Source of the DNA: CADEEN01 sp963783785
GTDB lineage: Bacteria; Pseudomonadota; Gammaproteobacteria; Burkholderiales; Burkholderiaceae_C
Assembly (NCBI GenBank): GCA_963783785.1
Contig: CAWAOQ010000017.1
Location: forward strand, 1-64,000
Direction: 5' to 3'
Length of the DNA: 64,000 nucleotides
Of the stretch, positions 54,415-63,636 are shown in pieces. The position numbers were made by a program, and so were the translations under genes. Every line of letters begins with the position of its first letter. The stretch's first letter is position 1. The notes beneath the pieces are model-generated. The model did no database searches, was not told the DNA's origin, and worked only from the letters and a program-made list of their open reading frames with translations.

Positions 54415-55236
54415 TCAGGCCCTGACCGCGGCCCGGTAGGCGTGCCAGGAGGCATGGCCGAGCACCGGCCCGACCACCAGCAGCCCGGCAAACCACGGCA
54501 GCATCGCCAGCACCACCAGGGCAGTGATCAGCGCACCCCACAGCAGCATCACGCCCGGCTGCGTGAACACCAGCCGCAGGCTGGTCAGGCCCGCGGTGAT
54601 GGCGTCGACCGGGCGGTCGAGGATCATCGGCATCGCGACCACGCTGGTGGCGAAGATCAGCCCGGCGAACAGACCACCGACGGCGACGTAGGCGACGATG
54701 AACGCCAGGTTGTCGGGATCGAGCAGCGCCAGGATCGAACCCTTGAAGTCGGGCATGCCGTCGAAGCTGACGGCGAACACCACCAGCGATGCGCGGCCCC
54801 ACAGCATCTCGAGCACCAGCAGCACGAAGCCGAAGATCGCCAGCGTACCGGTGCGCGTGTCCCAGGCCAGCAGCGAATCGCCGAAATCGGGCTTCTCGCC
54901 GCGCTCGAGGCTCTGGCTCGCGCGGTACAGACCCAGGCACAGGAACGGCCCCATCAGCAGGAAGCCGGCCGAGAGCGCAAGCACATAGGCCGGTGCGCGC
55001 TCGTAGACCTTCAGCAGCGCCCAGCCCATGACCGTGAAGCAGCCGCCGTAGAACAGCCCGATGCCGGGGCTGCGCACGAAATCGCGCCAACCCAGCTGCA
55101 GCCAGCGCAATGGGTCGGCCACGCGCAACGGGTTCAGGACAATCGACGGCGCAGGCGCCGCGGCCGGCTGCGGCAGGTCGGGATCGGTGGGGTCGCGGGT
55201 GCCGGGATCGCTCATCGGGGCAGTCGTGGGGGCCAT
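54415..55236 (-). CDS. DUF2189 domain-containing membrane protein
   Basis: A 273-residue protein with a Pro/Ala-rich cytoplasmic N-terminus and about six hydrophobic segments (for example GIGLFYGGCFTVMGWALLKVY, VLALSAGFLLMGPFLCLGLY, IFGFVLLVLEML, LAFIVAYVAVGGLFAGLIFAT, LLWGALITALVVLAMLPWFAGLLVV). The pattern RVADPLRWLQLGWRDF and PGIGLFYGG is typical of DUF2189 proteins, which are of unknown function. The ATG at 55236 overlaps the ubiB stop as TGATG, so it is coupled to ubiB. Confidence 0.85.
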   Translation of the reverse strand: MAPTTAPMSDPGTRDPTDPDLPQPAAAPAPSIVLNPLRVADPLRWLQLGWRDFVRSPGIGLFYGGCFTVMGWALLKVYERAPAYVLALSAGFLLMGPFLCLGLYRASQSLERGEKPDFGDSLLAWDTRTGTLAIFGFVLLVLEMLWGRASLVVFAVSFDGMPDFKGSILALLDPDNLAFIVAYVAVGGLFAGLIFATSVVAMPMILDRPVDAITAGLTSLRLVFTQPGVMLLWGALITALVVLAMLPWFAGLLVVGPVLGHASWHAYRAAVRA

Positions 55237-56936
55237 CAGTCGTCGTCATTGTCGCGCGGGTGGCGGCTGCGCCACATCGAGCGCAGCAATGCCAGCCCGC
55301 CGAGTGCGGCACCGACGAATCCGAGCAGGCCGAAGGCCGGCAGCCCCAGCAGCGTCGGGCCGCCGCCGACCGTCATCACGATCGACGAGCCGATGATCAG
55401 CGCCGCGATCACCAGCGACAGCGACAGCCGGTTGGCCGCGCGGTCGAGCTGATCGCCGACACGCCGGATGTGGGCGATCTCGATGCCCACCTGCACCTGG
55501 CCGTGGCGCGCGCGCCGCAACAACCGCGACAGGTCGTGCGGCAGCTGGCCGGCCACCGCCAGCGTGCGGCGCAGGGCCAGCCAGCTGCGCTGCGCCAGCG
55601 CCTTGGGCTGGTAGCGTGCGCGTACCAGCTGGCGCAGCAGCGGCAGCGCCTCGGTGGTCATGTGGAAGTCGGGGTCGAGGCCGCTGCCCATGCCTTCGAG
55701 CGAGATGAAGGCCTTGATCAGCAGCGCCAGGTCGGCCGGCAGCGCCAGCCGGTGCTCGCGCAGCACGGTGGTCACCTCGGCCAGCATCTGGCCCAGCTTC
55801 AACTGGGCCAGCGGGGTGCCGTGGTGCTGATCGACGAAGGCCTCGATCTCGTCCTCGAGCTGGGCCATGTTCACCGCATGCTGGTCGCCGGTCCATTCGA
55901 TCAACACATCGGCCACCGCCTGCGGCTGGCGCTCGACCAGTCCGAGCAACAGTTGCAGCAACTCTTCGCGCCGGCGCGGCGAGAGCCGACCGACCATGCC
56001 GAAGTCGATGAACGCCAGTCGGTTGCCGGGCAGGTAGAAGACGTTGCCGGGGTGCGGATCGGCGTGGAAGAAGCCGTCCTCGACGATCATCTTCAATACC
56101 GCTCGCGCGCCGCGCTTGGCGAGCACCTTGCGGTCAAGGCCTTCGCGCGTGATGCGTTCGAGGTCTTCGCCGGGCACGCCGTCGATGTAGTCCTGCACGT
56201 TGACGCGCTCGCCGGTGTAGGCCCAGTGCACGCGCGGGATCACCACCTCGGGCAGCGCGGCCAGGTTGGCCGCGATGCGCTCGGCGTGGCGGCACTCGGC
56301 GGCGAAGTCGAGTTCGCGGCGCAGCGAGCGTGCGAACTCGCGCACCAGCTGGCGCGGCCGGTACGGCTTGAGCGCCGGCCAGTCCTGGTCGACCGCCGCG
56401 GCCACGCGGTCCAGCAGACGCAGGTCGGCTTCGATCACGTTGCGGATGTCGGGGCGCCGGATCTTGACGATGACCTCGGTGCCGTCCTTCAGTTGCGCCC
56501 GGTGCACCTGCGCGATCGACGCGGCCGCCAGCGGCTCGACGTCGAAGCGCGCGAACACGGCCTCGGGCTCGTCGCCGAGGTCCTCGCGCAGTTGCGGCCG
56601 CAATGTGTCGAGCGGCACCGGCGGCACGCGGCTGTGCAGCTTGGCGAACTCGGCGATCCATTCGGGGCCGAACAGGTCGGCGCGGCCAGCCAGGATCTGG
56701 CCCAGCTTGACGAACGTCGGCCCCAACTCCTCGAGCGCCCGCCGCACCTGGGCCGGCGGTTCGAGGCGGGCCAGTTCATCGGCGCGGTCCCAGTGCAGCA
56801 CATGGCCTGCGCGGGCCAGCGTCTCGGCCAGCCCGAGGCGGCGCACGGTATCGCCGAAACCGTGGCGGATCAGCACACCGGCGATGTCGTTCAAGCGTCC
56901 GAGGTCGCGGGCGCTGCCCAGAGTCTCGATCAGCAT
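55236..56936 (-). CDS. ubiB: ABC1/UbiB (AarF/ADCK) family atypical kinase
   Basis: A 566-residue membrane-anchored atypical kinase required for ubiquinone synthesis in relatives. The family KxGQ motif is in GPTFVKLGQILAGRADL; the Ala-rich nucleotide loop is LAAASIAQVHRAQLKDG; VIVKIRRPDI carries the Lys; catalytic HADPHPGNVFY and the metal-binding DFGMVGRLS follow. Two C-terminal membrane helices (about 505-550) have SLVIAALIIGSSIVM and LPAFGLLGFVGAALGGLALL. It may support the ubiquinone pathway together with the anaerobic UbiUVT set, or be a paralogue of the main ubiB. Confidence 0.85.
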   Translation of the reverse strand: MLIETLGSARDLGRLNDIAGVLIRHGFGDTVRRLGLAETLARAGHVLHWDRADELARLEPPAQVRRALEELGPTFVKLGQILAGRADLFGPEWIAEFAKLHSRVPPVPLDTLRPQLREDLGDEPEAVFARFDVEPLAAASIAQVHRAQLKDGTEVIVKIRRPDIRNVIEADLRLLDRVAAAVDQDWPALKPYRPRQLVREFARSLRRELDFAAECRHAERIAANLAALPEVVIPRVHWAYTGERVNVQDYIDGVPGEDLERITREGLDRKVLAKRGARAVLKMIVEDGFFHADPHPGNVFYLPGNRLAFIDFGMVGRLSPRRREELLQLLLGLVERQPQAVADVLIEWTGDQHAVNMAQLEDEIEAFVDQHHGTPLAQLKLGQMLAEVTTVLREHRLALPADLALLIKAFISLEGMGSGLDPDFHMTTEALPLLRQLVRARYQPKALAQRSWLALRRTLAVAGQLPHDLSRLLRRARHGQVQVGIEIAHIRRVGDQLDRAANRLSLSLVIAALIIGSSIVMTVGGGPTLLGLPAFGLLGFVGAALGGLALLRSMWRSRHPRDNDDD

Positions 56937-57028
56937 GGCGTCAGTATGGCGGCGGCATCTGCCGAGCGGGCGTGCCGCCCGGCGCCGGCGTGATCTGCAT
57001 CAAGCCCTGCAGGGACTGCGCAGCGCGG

Positions 57029-58198
57029 TCAGATGACGTTGGTTTCGACCAGCCGTTCGCCGCGCAGCAGGCGCTCGGCCGCCAGCGGCGTGAGGTCGAT
57101 GCTGTCGAAGCGCCCGCGGGCAATGCGTTCGGCCATCGCGCGACCGATGGCCGGCGCATGCTGCATGCCATGGCCCGAGAAGCCGCAGGCGACGAAGGCG
57201 TTGCGCCAGCCGGGCAACGCGCCGGCGATGCCGTTGTGGTCGAAGCGGTTCATCTCGTAGTAGCCGGCCCAGGCCGAATGCACGCGCAGCGCCTCGAAGG
57301 CCGGGACGCGGGCGGCCAGCGTCGGCCAGATGACGTCGTCGAAGAGGCCATGATCGATCGCATCGAGCGGCAACTCGTCGGCATCGTCACCGCGCGGCGG
57401 CGCGCCGGCGAGAAAGAGGCTGCCTTCGGGCCGCAGCCAGACGCCTGACGGGTCGATCAGCAACGGGCAGCCGGGCAGCAGTGCGGGCGACGACAGCACG
57501 AACACGTCACGCTTGCTCGCCTGCACCGGCAGCGCGAATCCGAGCGCGGCGGCCAGCGGCGCGCTCCAGGCGCCAGCCGCGATCAGCACCGCATCGCACG
57601 GATGGGCGTGGCCGTCGGCGTCCCGCACCGCCTGCACGCGGTCGCCGCTGCGATCGAAGGCCACCGCCTCGGCGCGCACGAAGCGCGCACCGCAGGCCTG
57701 CGCCTTGCGCCGGAACGCGGCGTGCAGGGCCGGGCCGTCGAACCAGCCCTCGCCACGCACGCCGTGCGCGCCGAGCACCAGTCCGTCGGTCGCCAGCCAG
57801 GGCCAGCGCACGCGCAGCGTGGCGGTGTCGAGCAGCTCGATCGCGGCGCCGTGCGCCCGTTGCAGCGCGTGGTTGGCACGCAGCTGCGCCGCACCGGCGG
57901 AGGTGGCGAGGTACAGGTAGCCGGCCTCGACCAGGTCGATGCCCGGCTGCTGGCCATCGACTTCAAGCTCGTCGCCGATGCGGTGCAGGAACGCCAGGCT
58001 GGCCTGCGACAGTGCGATGTTGATCGGGGTCGAGAATTGCTGGCGGATCGAACTCGCCGACAGCGCACTCGATGCTCGCCGGTAGCTCGGATCGCGCTCG
58101 AGCACGGTCACCGTGGCACCTTCGTCGCGGGCGAGAAAGCAGGCGCTGGCGGCGCCGATCACGCCGCCGCCGACGATCACTACACTGGGCATGGTCAT
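57029..58198 (-). CDS. FAD-dependent oxidoreductase (DadA/DAO family)
   Basis: A 389-residue flavoprotein. The FAD-binding motif is VVIVGGGVIGAASACFLA at the N-terminus; AVLIAAGAWSAPLAAALGF and the C-terminal GFSGHGMQHAPAIGRAMAERI are typical of D-amino-acid/sarcosine-type oxidoreductases. It probably oxidises an amino acid or N-methyl amine. Start at ATG 58198 (or 58192). Its start codon overlaps that of the divergent cyclodeaminase-like gene, so both promoters must lie within the partner's coding sequence. The frame is intact. Confidence 0.85.
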   Translation of the reverse strand: MTMPSVVIVGGGVIGAASACFLARDEGATVTVLERDPSYRRASSALSASSIRQQFSTPINIALSQASLAFLHRIGDELEVDGQQPGIDLVEAGYLYLATSAGAAQLRANHALQRAHGAAIELLDTATLRVRWPWLATDGLVLGAHGVRGEGWFDGPALHAAFRRKAQACGARFVRAEAVAFDRSGDRVQAVRDADGHAHPCDAVLIAAGAWSAPLAAALGFALPVQASKRDVFVLSSPALLPGCPLLIDPSGVWLRPEGSLFLAGAPPRGDDADELPLDAIDHGLFDDVIWPTLAARVPAFEALRVHSAWAGYYEMNRFDHNGIAGALPGWRNAFVACGFSGHGMQHAPAIGRAMAERIARGRFDSIDLTPLAAERLLRGERLVETNVI

Positions 58199-59159
58199 GA
58201 CGATCAGAGTCTATTCAGCCGCGGAAGTCCATGCCGCATTGCCATGGGCGGCGTTGGCGCGCGGGCTCGAAGCGGCCTTCGTGGCCGGCGACGTCGAGGT
58301 GCCTTTGCGTCACGCGCATCTGCTCGGCGACGGGGGCTCGTTGCTGCTGATGCCGGCCTGGTCGGCCAGCGCGCTCGGCGTCAAGCTGGTCACGGTGATG
58401 CCGCAGGCCGCGGCGCAGGGCCTGCCCACCGTGCAGGCCAGCTACCTGCTCAGCGACCGCGCCAGCGGCGCGCCGCTGGCGCTGCTCGACGGCGAGGCGC
58501 TGACGCTGCGCCGCACCGCGGCGGCCTCGGCACTGGCGGCCGGGCGGATGGCCCGCCGCGATGCGCACACGCTGCTGGTCGTCGGCGCCGGTCGGCTCGC
58601 GCCGTGGCTGGTGCGCGCGCACCTGGCACTGCAGCCGGCGCTGACACGGGTGCTCGTCTGGGCCCGGCAGGGCCGGGCTGCCGAGGCGCTGGCGGCGCAG
58701 CTGCGCGGCGAGGGCATCGATGCGCTGGCGCTCGACGACCTTGCCCATGCGGTCGGCAGCGCGCAGATCGTCAGCTGCGCGACCACCGCGATGGCCCCGG
58801 TGGTGCAGGGCGCCTGGCTCGCGCCGGGCACGCACCTCGATCTGGTCGGCGGCTTTCGGCCCGACATGCGCGAGGCTGACGATGCCGCGGTGGCCCGCGC
58901 GCGGATCGTCGTCGACACGCGCGCCGGCGCTCTCGCGGAGGCCGGCGACCTGGTGCAGACGCTGGCGCGCGGCGTGATCGACCCAAGCCGCGTCGTCGGC
59001 GACCTCGCCGAACTGCTGCGCGGTGACGTGGCCGGCCGCACGCGCGACGACGAGATCACGCTGTTCAAATCGGTCGGCACCGCACTCGAGGACCTGGTTG
59101 CGGCGCAGTTGGTCCACGATCGGGGGGCGGCGGCGCTCAGGCGCGGCGCACCCGCCTGA
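58197..59159 (+). CDS. ornithine cyclodeaminase / mu-crystallin family protein
   Basis: A 320-residue NAD(P)-binding protein of the OCD/mu-crystallin family, which includes ornithine cyclodeaminases and delta1-piperideine/pyrroline-2-carboxylate reductases. Motifs: GVKLVTVMPQAAAQGLPTVQ (substrate Lys), LLDGEALTLRRTAAASALA, the nucleotide loop LLVVGAGRLAPWLVRAH, and VGGFRPDMREADD with the catalytic-region Asp. ATG 58197 is preferred; ATG 58191 is possible. The divergent neighbour is an amino-acid-oxidase-like enzyme, so the pair may handle an imino acid (oxidase product reduced by this enzyme). The end overlaps lspA by 23 bases. Confidence 0.83.
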   Translation: MTIRVYSAAEVHAALPWAALARGLEAAFVAGDVEVPLRHAHLLGDGGSLLLMPAWSASALGVKLVTVMPQAAAQGLPTVQASYLLSDRASGAPLALLDGEALTLRRTAAASALAAGRMARRDAHTLLVVGAGRLAPWLVRAHLALQPALTRVLVWARQGRAAEALAAQLRGEGIDALALDDLAHAVGSAQIVSCATTAMAPVVQGAWLAPGTHLDLVGGFRPDMREADDAAVARARIVVDTRAGALAEAGDLVQTLARGVIDPSRVVGDLAELLRGDVAGRTRDDEITLFKSVGTALEDLVAAQLVHDRGAAALRRGAPA

Positions 59160-59628
59160 TCTCGTCGATGATCAGCAGCACCGCGCCCAGCGTGATCGCG
59201 CTGTCGGCGAGGTTGAAGCTGGGGAAGTACCAGCCGGCCCAGTGCACCTGGATGAAGTCGACCACGTGGCCGTGCAGCAAGCGGTCGACGACGTTGCCCA
59301 GCGCGCCGCCCATGATCATCGTCACCGCAAAGCAGAACAGCGTCTGCGTCGGGTGGCTGCGCAGCATCCAGACGATGAAGCCCGCGGCGACGATGCCCAG
59401 CGCGACGAAGAACCAGCGTTGCCAGCCCGCCGCACCGGCCAGGAACGAGAACGCCGCGCCGGTGTTGTGCACGCGCACGAGGTTGAAGAACGGCGTGACG
59501 TAGCGGCTGTCGCCGAGCTGAAAGTGGCCCAGGATCAGCGTCTTCGTGAACTGGTCGAGGACGATGACGAGCAGCGCCAGGCCGAGCCACAGCGCGAGGC
59601 CGCGCGCGCTGGAAGACGACCGCGCCAT
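59137..59628 (-). CDS. lspA: lipoprotein signal peptidase (signal peptidase II)
   Basis: A 163-residue inner-membrane aspartyl protease that cleaves prolipoproteins. Four membrane helices are seen. The catalytic Asp residues are in the conserved blocks GGALGNVVDRLLHGHVVDF (first) and FPSFNLADSAITLG (second). It lies two bases after ileS, the classical ileS-lspA arrangement. Start ATG at 59628; the longer upstream frame belongs to the ileS shadow. Confidence 0.96.
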   Translation of the reverse strand: MARSSSSARGLALWLGLALLVIVLDQFTKTLILGHFQLGDSRYVTPFFNLVRVHNTGAAFSFLAGAAGWQRWFFVALGIVAAGFIVWMLRSHPTQTLFCFAVTMIMGGALGNVVDRLLHGHVVDFIQVHWAGWYFPSFNLADSAITLGAVLLIIDEIRRVRRA

Positions 59629-59630
59629 GA

Positions 59631-62503
59631 TCAGGCGATGCTGCGGGATTCGCCCGCGCCGTAGAGGTTGCTGGTGCAGCGGCCGCAGATCGCCGGGTGT
59701 GCGGCGTCGTGGCCGACGTCGCTGCGCCAGTGCCAGCAGCGCTCGCACTTGGTGGCCGCCGATGGCGTCACCGCGACGGCGAGCGCGTCGCCGCGCACCA
59801 GCGTCGCCCGCGACGTGATCAGCACGAACTTCAGGTCGTCGCCGAGCGTGGCCAGCAGGGCGTGGTCGGCATCGCTCACGGTCAGCGCCACTTCGGCCTG
59901 CAACGACGAACCGACGCCGCCCTCGCTGCGCACCGCTTCGATGGCCTTGTTGACCTCGTCGCGGATCGCGCGGATGCGCTGCCACTTGGCCAGCAGCAAG
60001 GCATCGGGGTCATCGAAGCGCCAGAAGGTCTCGGTGAAGATCGACGGCGACTGGCCCGGTGCGAGCACCGGCCAGGCCTCCTCGGCAGTGAACGACAGGA
60101 ACGGCGCCATCCAGCGCAGCATCGCGTGCGTGATCTGCCACAACGCGGTCTGCGCCGAGCGGCGGGCGAGCGAGTTCGGCGCGGTGGTGTAGAGGCGATC
60201 CTTCAGCACGTCGAGGTAGAACGCGCCGAGGTCTTCGCTGCAGAACAGCTGCAGCTTGGCCACCACCGGATGGAATTCGAAGCGCTCGTAATGGGCCAGC
60301 ATCTCGGCCTGCAGCTCGGCCGCACGCGAGACCATCCAGCAGTCGATCTCGAGCATCCGGGCGGCCGGCACGGCGTGCTGGCTGGCCTCGAAGTCGGCCA
60401 CGTTGGCCAGCAGGAAGCGCAGCGTGTTGCGGATGCGGCGGTAGCTGTCGACCACGCGGGCAAGGATCTTCTTGTCGATCGGTGGATCGCCGGCGTAGTC
60501 GGTCGAGGCACACCACAGCCGCGCCACCTCGGCGCCCGGGTCCTTGGCGAACTCGCGGATCTCGATCACGTTGCCGAGCGACTTGCTCATCTTGCGGCCC
60601 TGGCCGTCGACCGTGAAGCCGTGCGTCAGCAGGCCGCGGTACGGCGCTCGGCCTTCGAGCGCGCAGCCGAGCAGCAGCGCCGAATGGAACCAGCCGCGGT
60701 GCTGGTCGTGGCCTTCGAGGTAGAGATCGGCCTCGGGTCCGGTCGTGTGGTAGCCGCGGTCACCCGCCGGGCCCTGGTGCGAGCCGCGCAGCACGTGGAA
60801 GAAGGTCGAGCCGGAGTCGAACCAGACCTCGAGGATGTCGCTGCTCTTGGTGTAGTGCGCGGCGTCCTCGGCGCCGAGGATCTCCTCGGCGGTGACGCGG
60901 CTCCAGGCCTCGACGCCGCCGGCCTCGACGATCGCCGCGGCCTGCGTCGAGGATCGCCATCGTGCGCGGGTGCAGGTCGCCCGAATCCTTGTGCAGGAAG
61001 AACGGCAAGGGCACGCCCCAACTGCGCTGGCGGCTGATGCACCAGTCGGGCCGGTTGGCGATCATGTCGCGCAAGCGGGCCTTGCCGTTCTCCGGGAAGA
61101 AGGTCGTGGCCTCGATCGCGTCGAGCGCCATCGCGCGCAGCGTGCGGGGCGCCTTGTCCTTGGTGAACACGCCCTCGGTCGACGAATTCGCCTCGTCCAT
61201 CCGTATGAACCACTGCGCTGCGGCGCGGTAGATCACCGGCGTCTTGTGGCGCCAGCAGTGCGGGTAGCTGTGGCTGAGCGGCGCCGCTGGCGAGGAGCCG
61301 CCCGGCATCGCGCAACGCATCGATGATGGCCGGCACCGCTTTCCAGATGTTCTGGCCGCCGAACAGCGGGAAGTCGGCGGCATAGCTGCCGTGGCCTTGC
61401 ACCGGATTGAGGATGTCGTCGACCCGCATGCCGTGCGCGGTGCACGAATTGAAGTCGTCGAGGCCGTAGGCTGGCGACGAGTGCACGATGCCGGTGCCGT
61501 CTTCGGCGGTGGCGTAGTCGGCCAGGTAGACCGGTGCGATGCGGTCGTACCCCGCGTCGACATGCGCCAGCGGATGGCGAAAGCCGATGCCGGCGAGCTT
61601 TTCGCCCAACGTCGTGGCCACCACGCTGCCCTGCAGGCCGTAGCGCTCGAGGCATTGCTCGACCAGCGACGCGGCCAGCACCAGTTGCCCGCGTTCGGTG
61701 TGCACCAGTGCGTACTCGAGGCTCGGATTCAGGTTCAGCGCCTGGTTGGCGGGCAGGGTCCACGCGGTGGTGGTCCAGATCACCGCGAAGGTTTCGCCGA
61801 CGATCTCGGGCAGGCCGAACGCAGCAGCCAGCTTGTCGGGCTCGGCGCAGAGGAAGGCCACGTCGACCGTCTGCGACTTCTTGTCGGCGTATTCGATCTC
61901 GAACTCGGCCAGCGAAGAGGCGCAGTCGAAGCACCAGTACACCGGTTTGAGCCCGCGGTAGACGAAGCCGCGTTCGATGACCCGCTTCAGCGCGCGGATC
62001 TCGCCGGCCTCGTTGGCCGGATCCATCGTGCGGTACGGGTGCTCCCAATCGCCGAGCACACCCAGGCGCTGGAAATCGGCCTTCTGCTGGGCGATCTGTT
62101 CGGTGGCATAGGCGCGGCTCCTGGCCTGCATCTCGTCGCGCGACAGGTGGCGGCCGTGCGCCTTCTCGATCGCATTCTCGATCGGCAGACCGTGGCAGTC
62201 CCAGCCTGGCACGTAGCGCGCATCGAAGCCGGCCAGCTGCTTGGACTTGACCACCATGTCCTTCAGGATCTTGTTGACCGCATGGCCGATGTGCAGCACG
62301 CCGTTGGCGTAGGGCGGGCCGTCGTGCAGCACGAACAGCGGCGCGCCGTGGCGCGCGTCACGCAGCTTCTTGTACAGGCCCTGTTCGTTCCAGGCGGCGA
62401 TCCAGCCCGGCTCGCGCTTGGGCAGGTCGCCACGCATCGGGAAGGGCGTGTCCGGCAGGTTCAGCGTGGCGCGGTAATCAGGGGTGGGCGTTGGATGGGT
62501 CAT
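59631..62503 (-). CDS. ileS: isoleucine--tRNA ligase (two frameshifts)
   Basis: A ~957-residue class I aminoacyl-tRNA synthetase. The ATG 62503 part (MTHPTPTPDYRATLNLPDT) has the HIGH motif in YANGVLHIGHAVNK and ends near 61290; the middle part (APLSHSYPHCWRHKTPVIYR to HPRTMAILD) is in the +1 frame to about 60950; the rest (GAEDAAHYTKSSDILEVWFDSGS to the end) is in the third frame and contains the KMSKS motif in GRKMSKSLGN and the C-terminal zinc ligands CERC and CGRC. Two extra bases explain everything. IleRS is normally essential, so the breaks are most likely sequence errors. It is followed by lspA. Confidence 0.93.
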
Positions 62504-62677
62504 GGTGCGAAGGCGCCAGGCGCTGTGGCGTGGCGCGCACGGCGCTCACTTTTCTTTGGGGCCGGCTTGCGCTCTCGCAAGCCCGCGGCGGGTTCGTCGG
62601 CGGAACCCGGCTAAATTCGATCGCGTGTCGTCTGTCGCCGCGTCGTCGTGCGCCAGCGCAGGAGATCGAGCCGAACC

Positions 62678-63630
62678 ATGCAAGCAACCATAAGACGCAT
62701 TCTAGCCAGCCCGCCGCGGCGTTTGGCGGCCTGTGCGCTGCTGCTGGCCTGTGCGCTGCCGCCCTGGGCGCGGGCGCAGGAGGCTGAGACGCCCGCCGCG
62801 CAGGCAGCGGGTGCGCAGGCCCAGGAGTTGCGCAGGCCCAGGATTCGCAGGCAGCGGATGCGCAGGCACCGGCTGCGGAGTCCGCGCCGGCGAGGCCGCC
62901 GCACCCGGCGTGGGAGGGTGCCATCGGGCTGCAGGTGAACAATTCGCCGGAATACGCCGGTTCGGACCAGCGCAAGTTCTCGGTCAGGCCCGGTCTCTAC
63001 CTGCGCTGGGGCCGCTACTCGATCGCGACGGGCGGCAACTTCGTGGCCCGCCACAACGACGACGAGGTCGTGCGCGGCGTCACCGCCGAACTGGTCCGGC
63101 GCGAAGACCTGCGGCTGCGGCTCAGCTTTCGCTACGACCAAGGCCGCAAGACCAGCGAGAGCGCGGAGCTGGCGCAGCTCGACGAAGTGCGCGCCACCGT
63201 GCGGGCTCGCCTCTCGTTGGTCTGGGAGCCTGTGCCCGACTGGCGCTTCGGCGCCGGCTGGAACACCGACATCCTCGGCCGCCAGGGGGGCGCGGTGGCC
63301 GATTTCGGCGTGGCGCGCGACTTCCGCCCCAGCCAGCGCACGCTGGTCACGCTCGGCACCAGCGTGGCCTGGGGCAACGATCTCTACATGCAGGCCCGCT
63401 TCGGCATCAGCCCGGAAGCTGCCGAGCGCAGCGGCAAGCCGGCTTTCGACCCGGGTGCCGGGTTGCGCGACGTGGCGTTGACGGCGCAGTGGCGCACCGA
63501 CATCGACCGCAGCTGGACGGTGTGGGTCAGCGGTGGGCTCAGCCGCCTGCTCGGCCCGGCGGCCGACAGCCCGCTGACGCTGCAGGCCACGCAAGCCGGC
63601 GTCGGTGCCGGCTTCGCCTGGCGCTTCTGA
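62678..63630 (+). CDS. MipA/OmpV family outer-membrane protein (frameshifted)
   Basis: A ~315-residue beta-barrel protein. ATG 62678 follows AGGAG; signal peptide ALLLACALPPWARAQ (cleavage near residue 33), then an Ala/Gln-rich low-complexity stretch. Near 62835 one base appears missing; the frame then continues as AQDSQAADAQAPAAESAPARP and the MipA domain WEGAIGLQVNNSPEYAGSDQRK through GVGAGFAWRF, whose final Phe is typical of outer-membrane barrels. MipA binds MltA and PBP1b in E. coli; most homologues are uncharacterised. It is divergent from ileS and convergent with ribF. Confidence 0.85.
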
Positions 63631-63636
63631 CACCCG

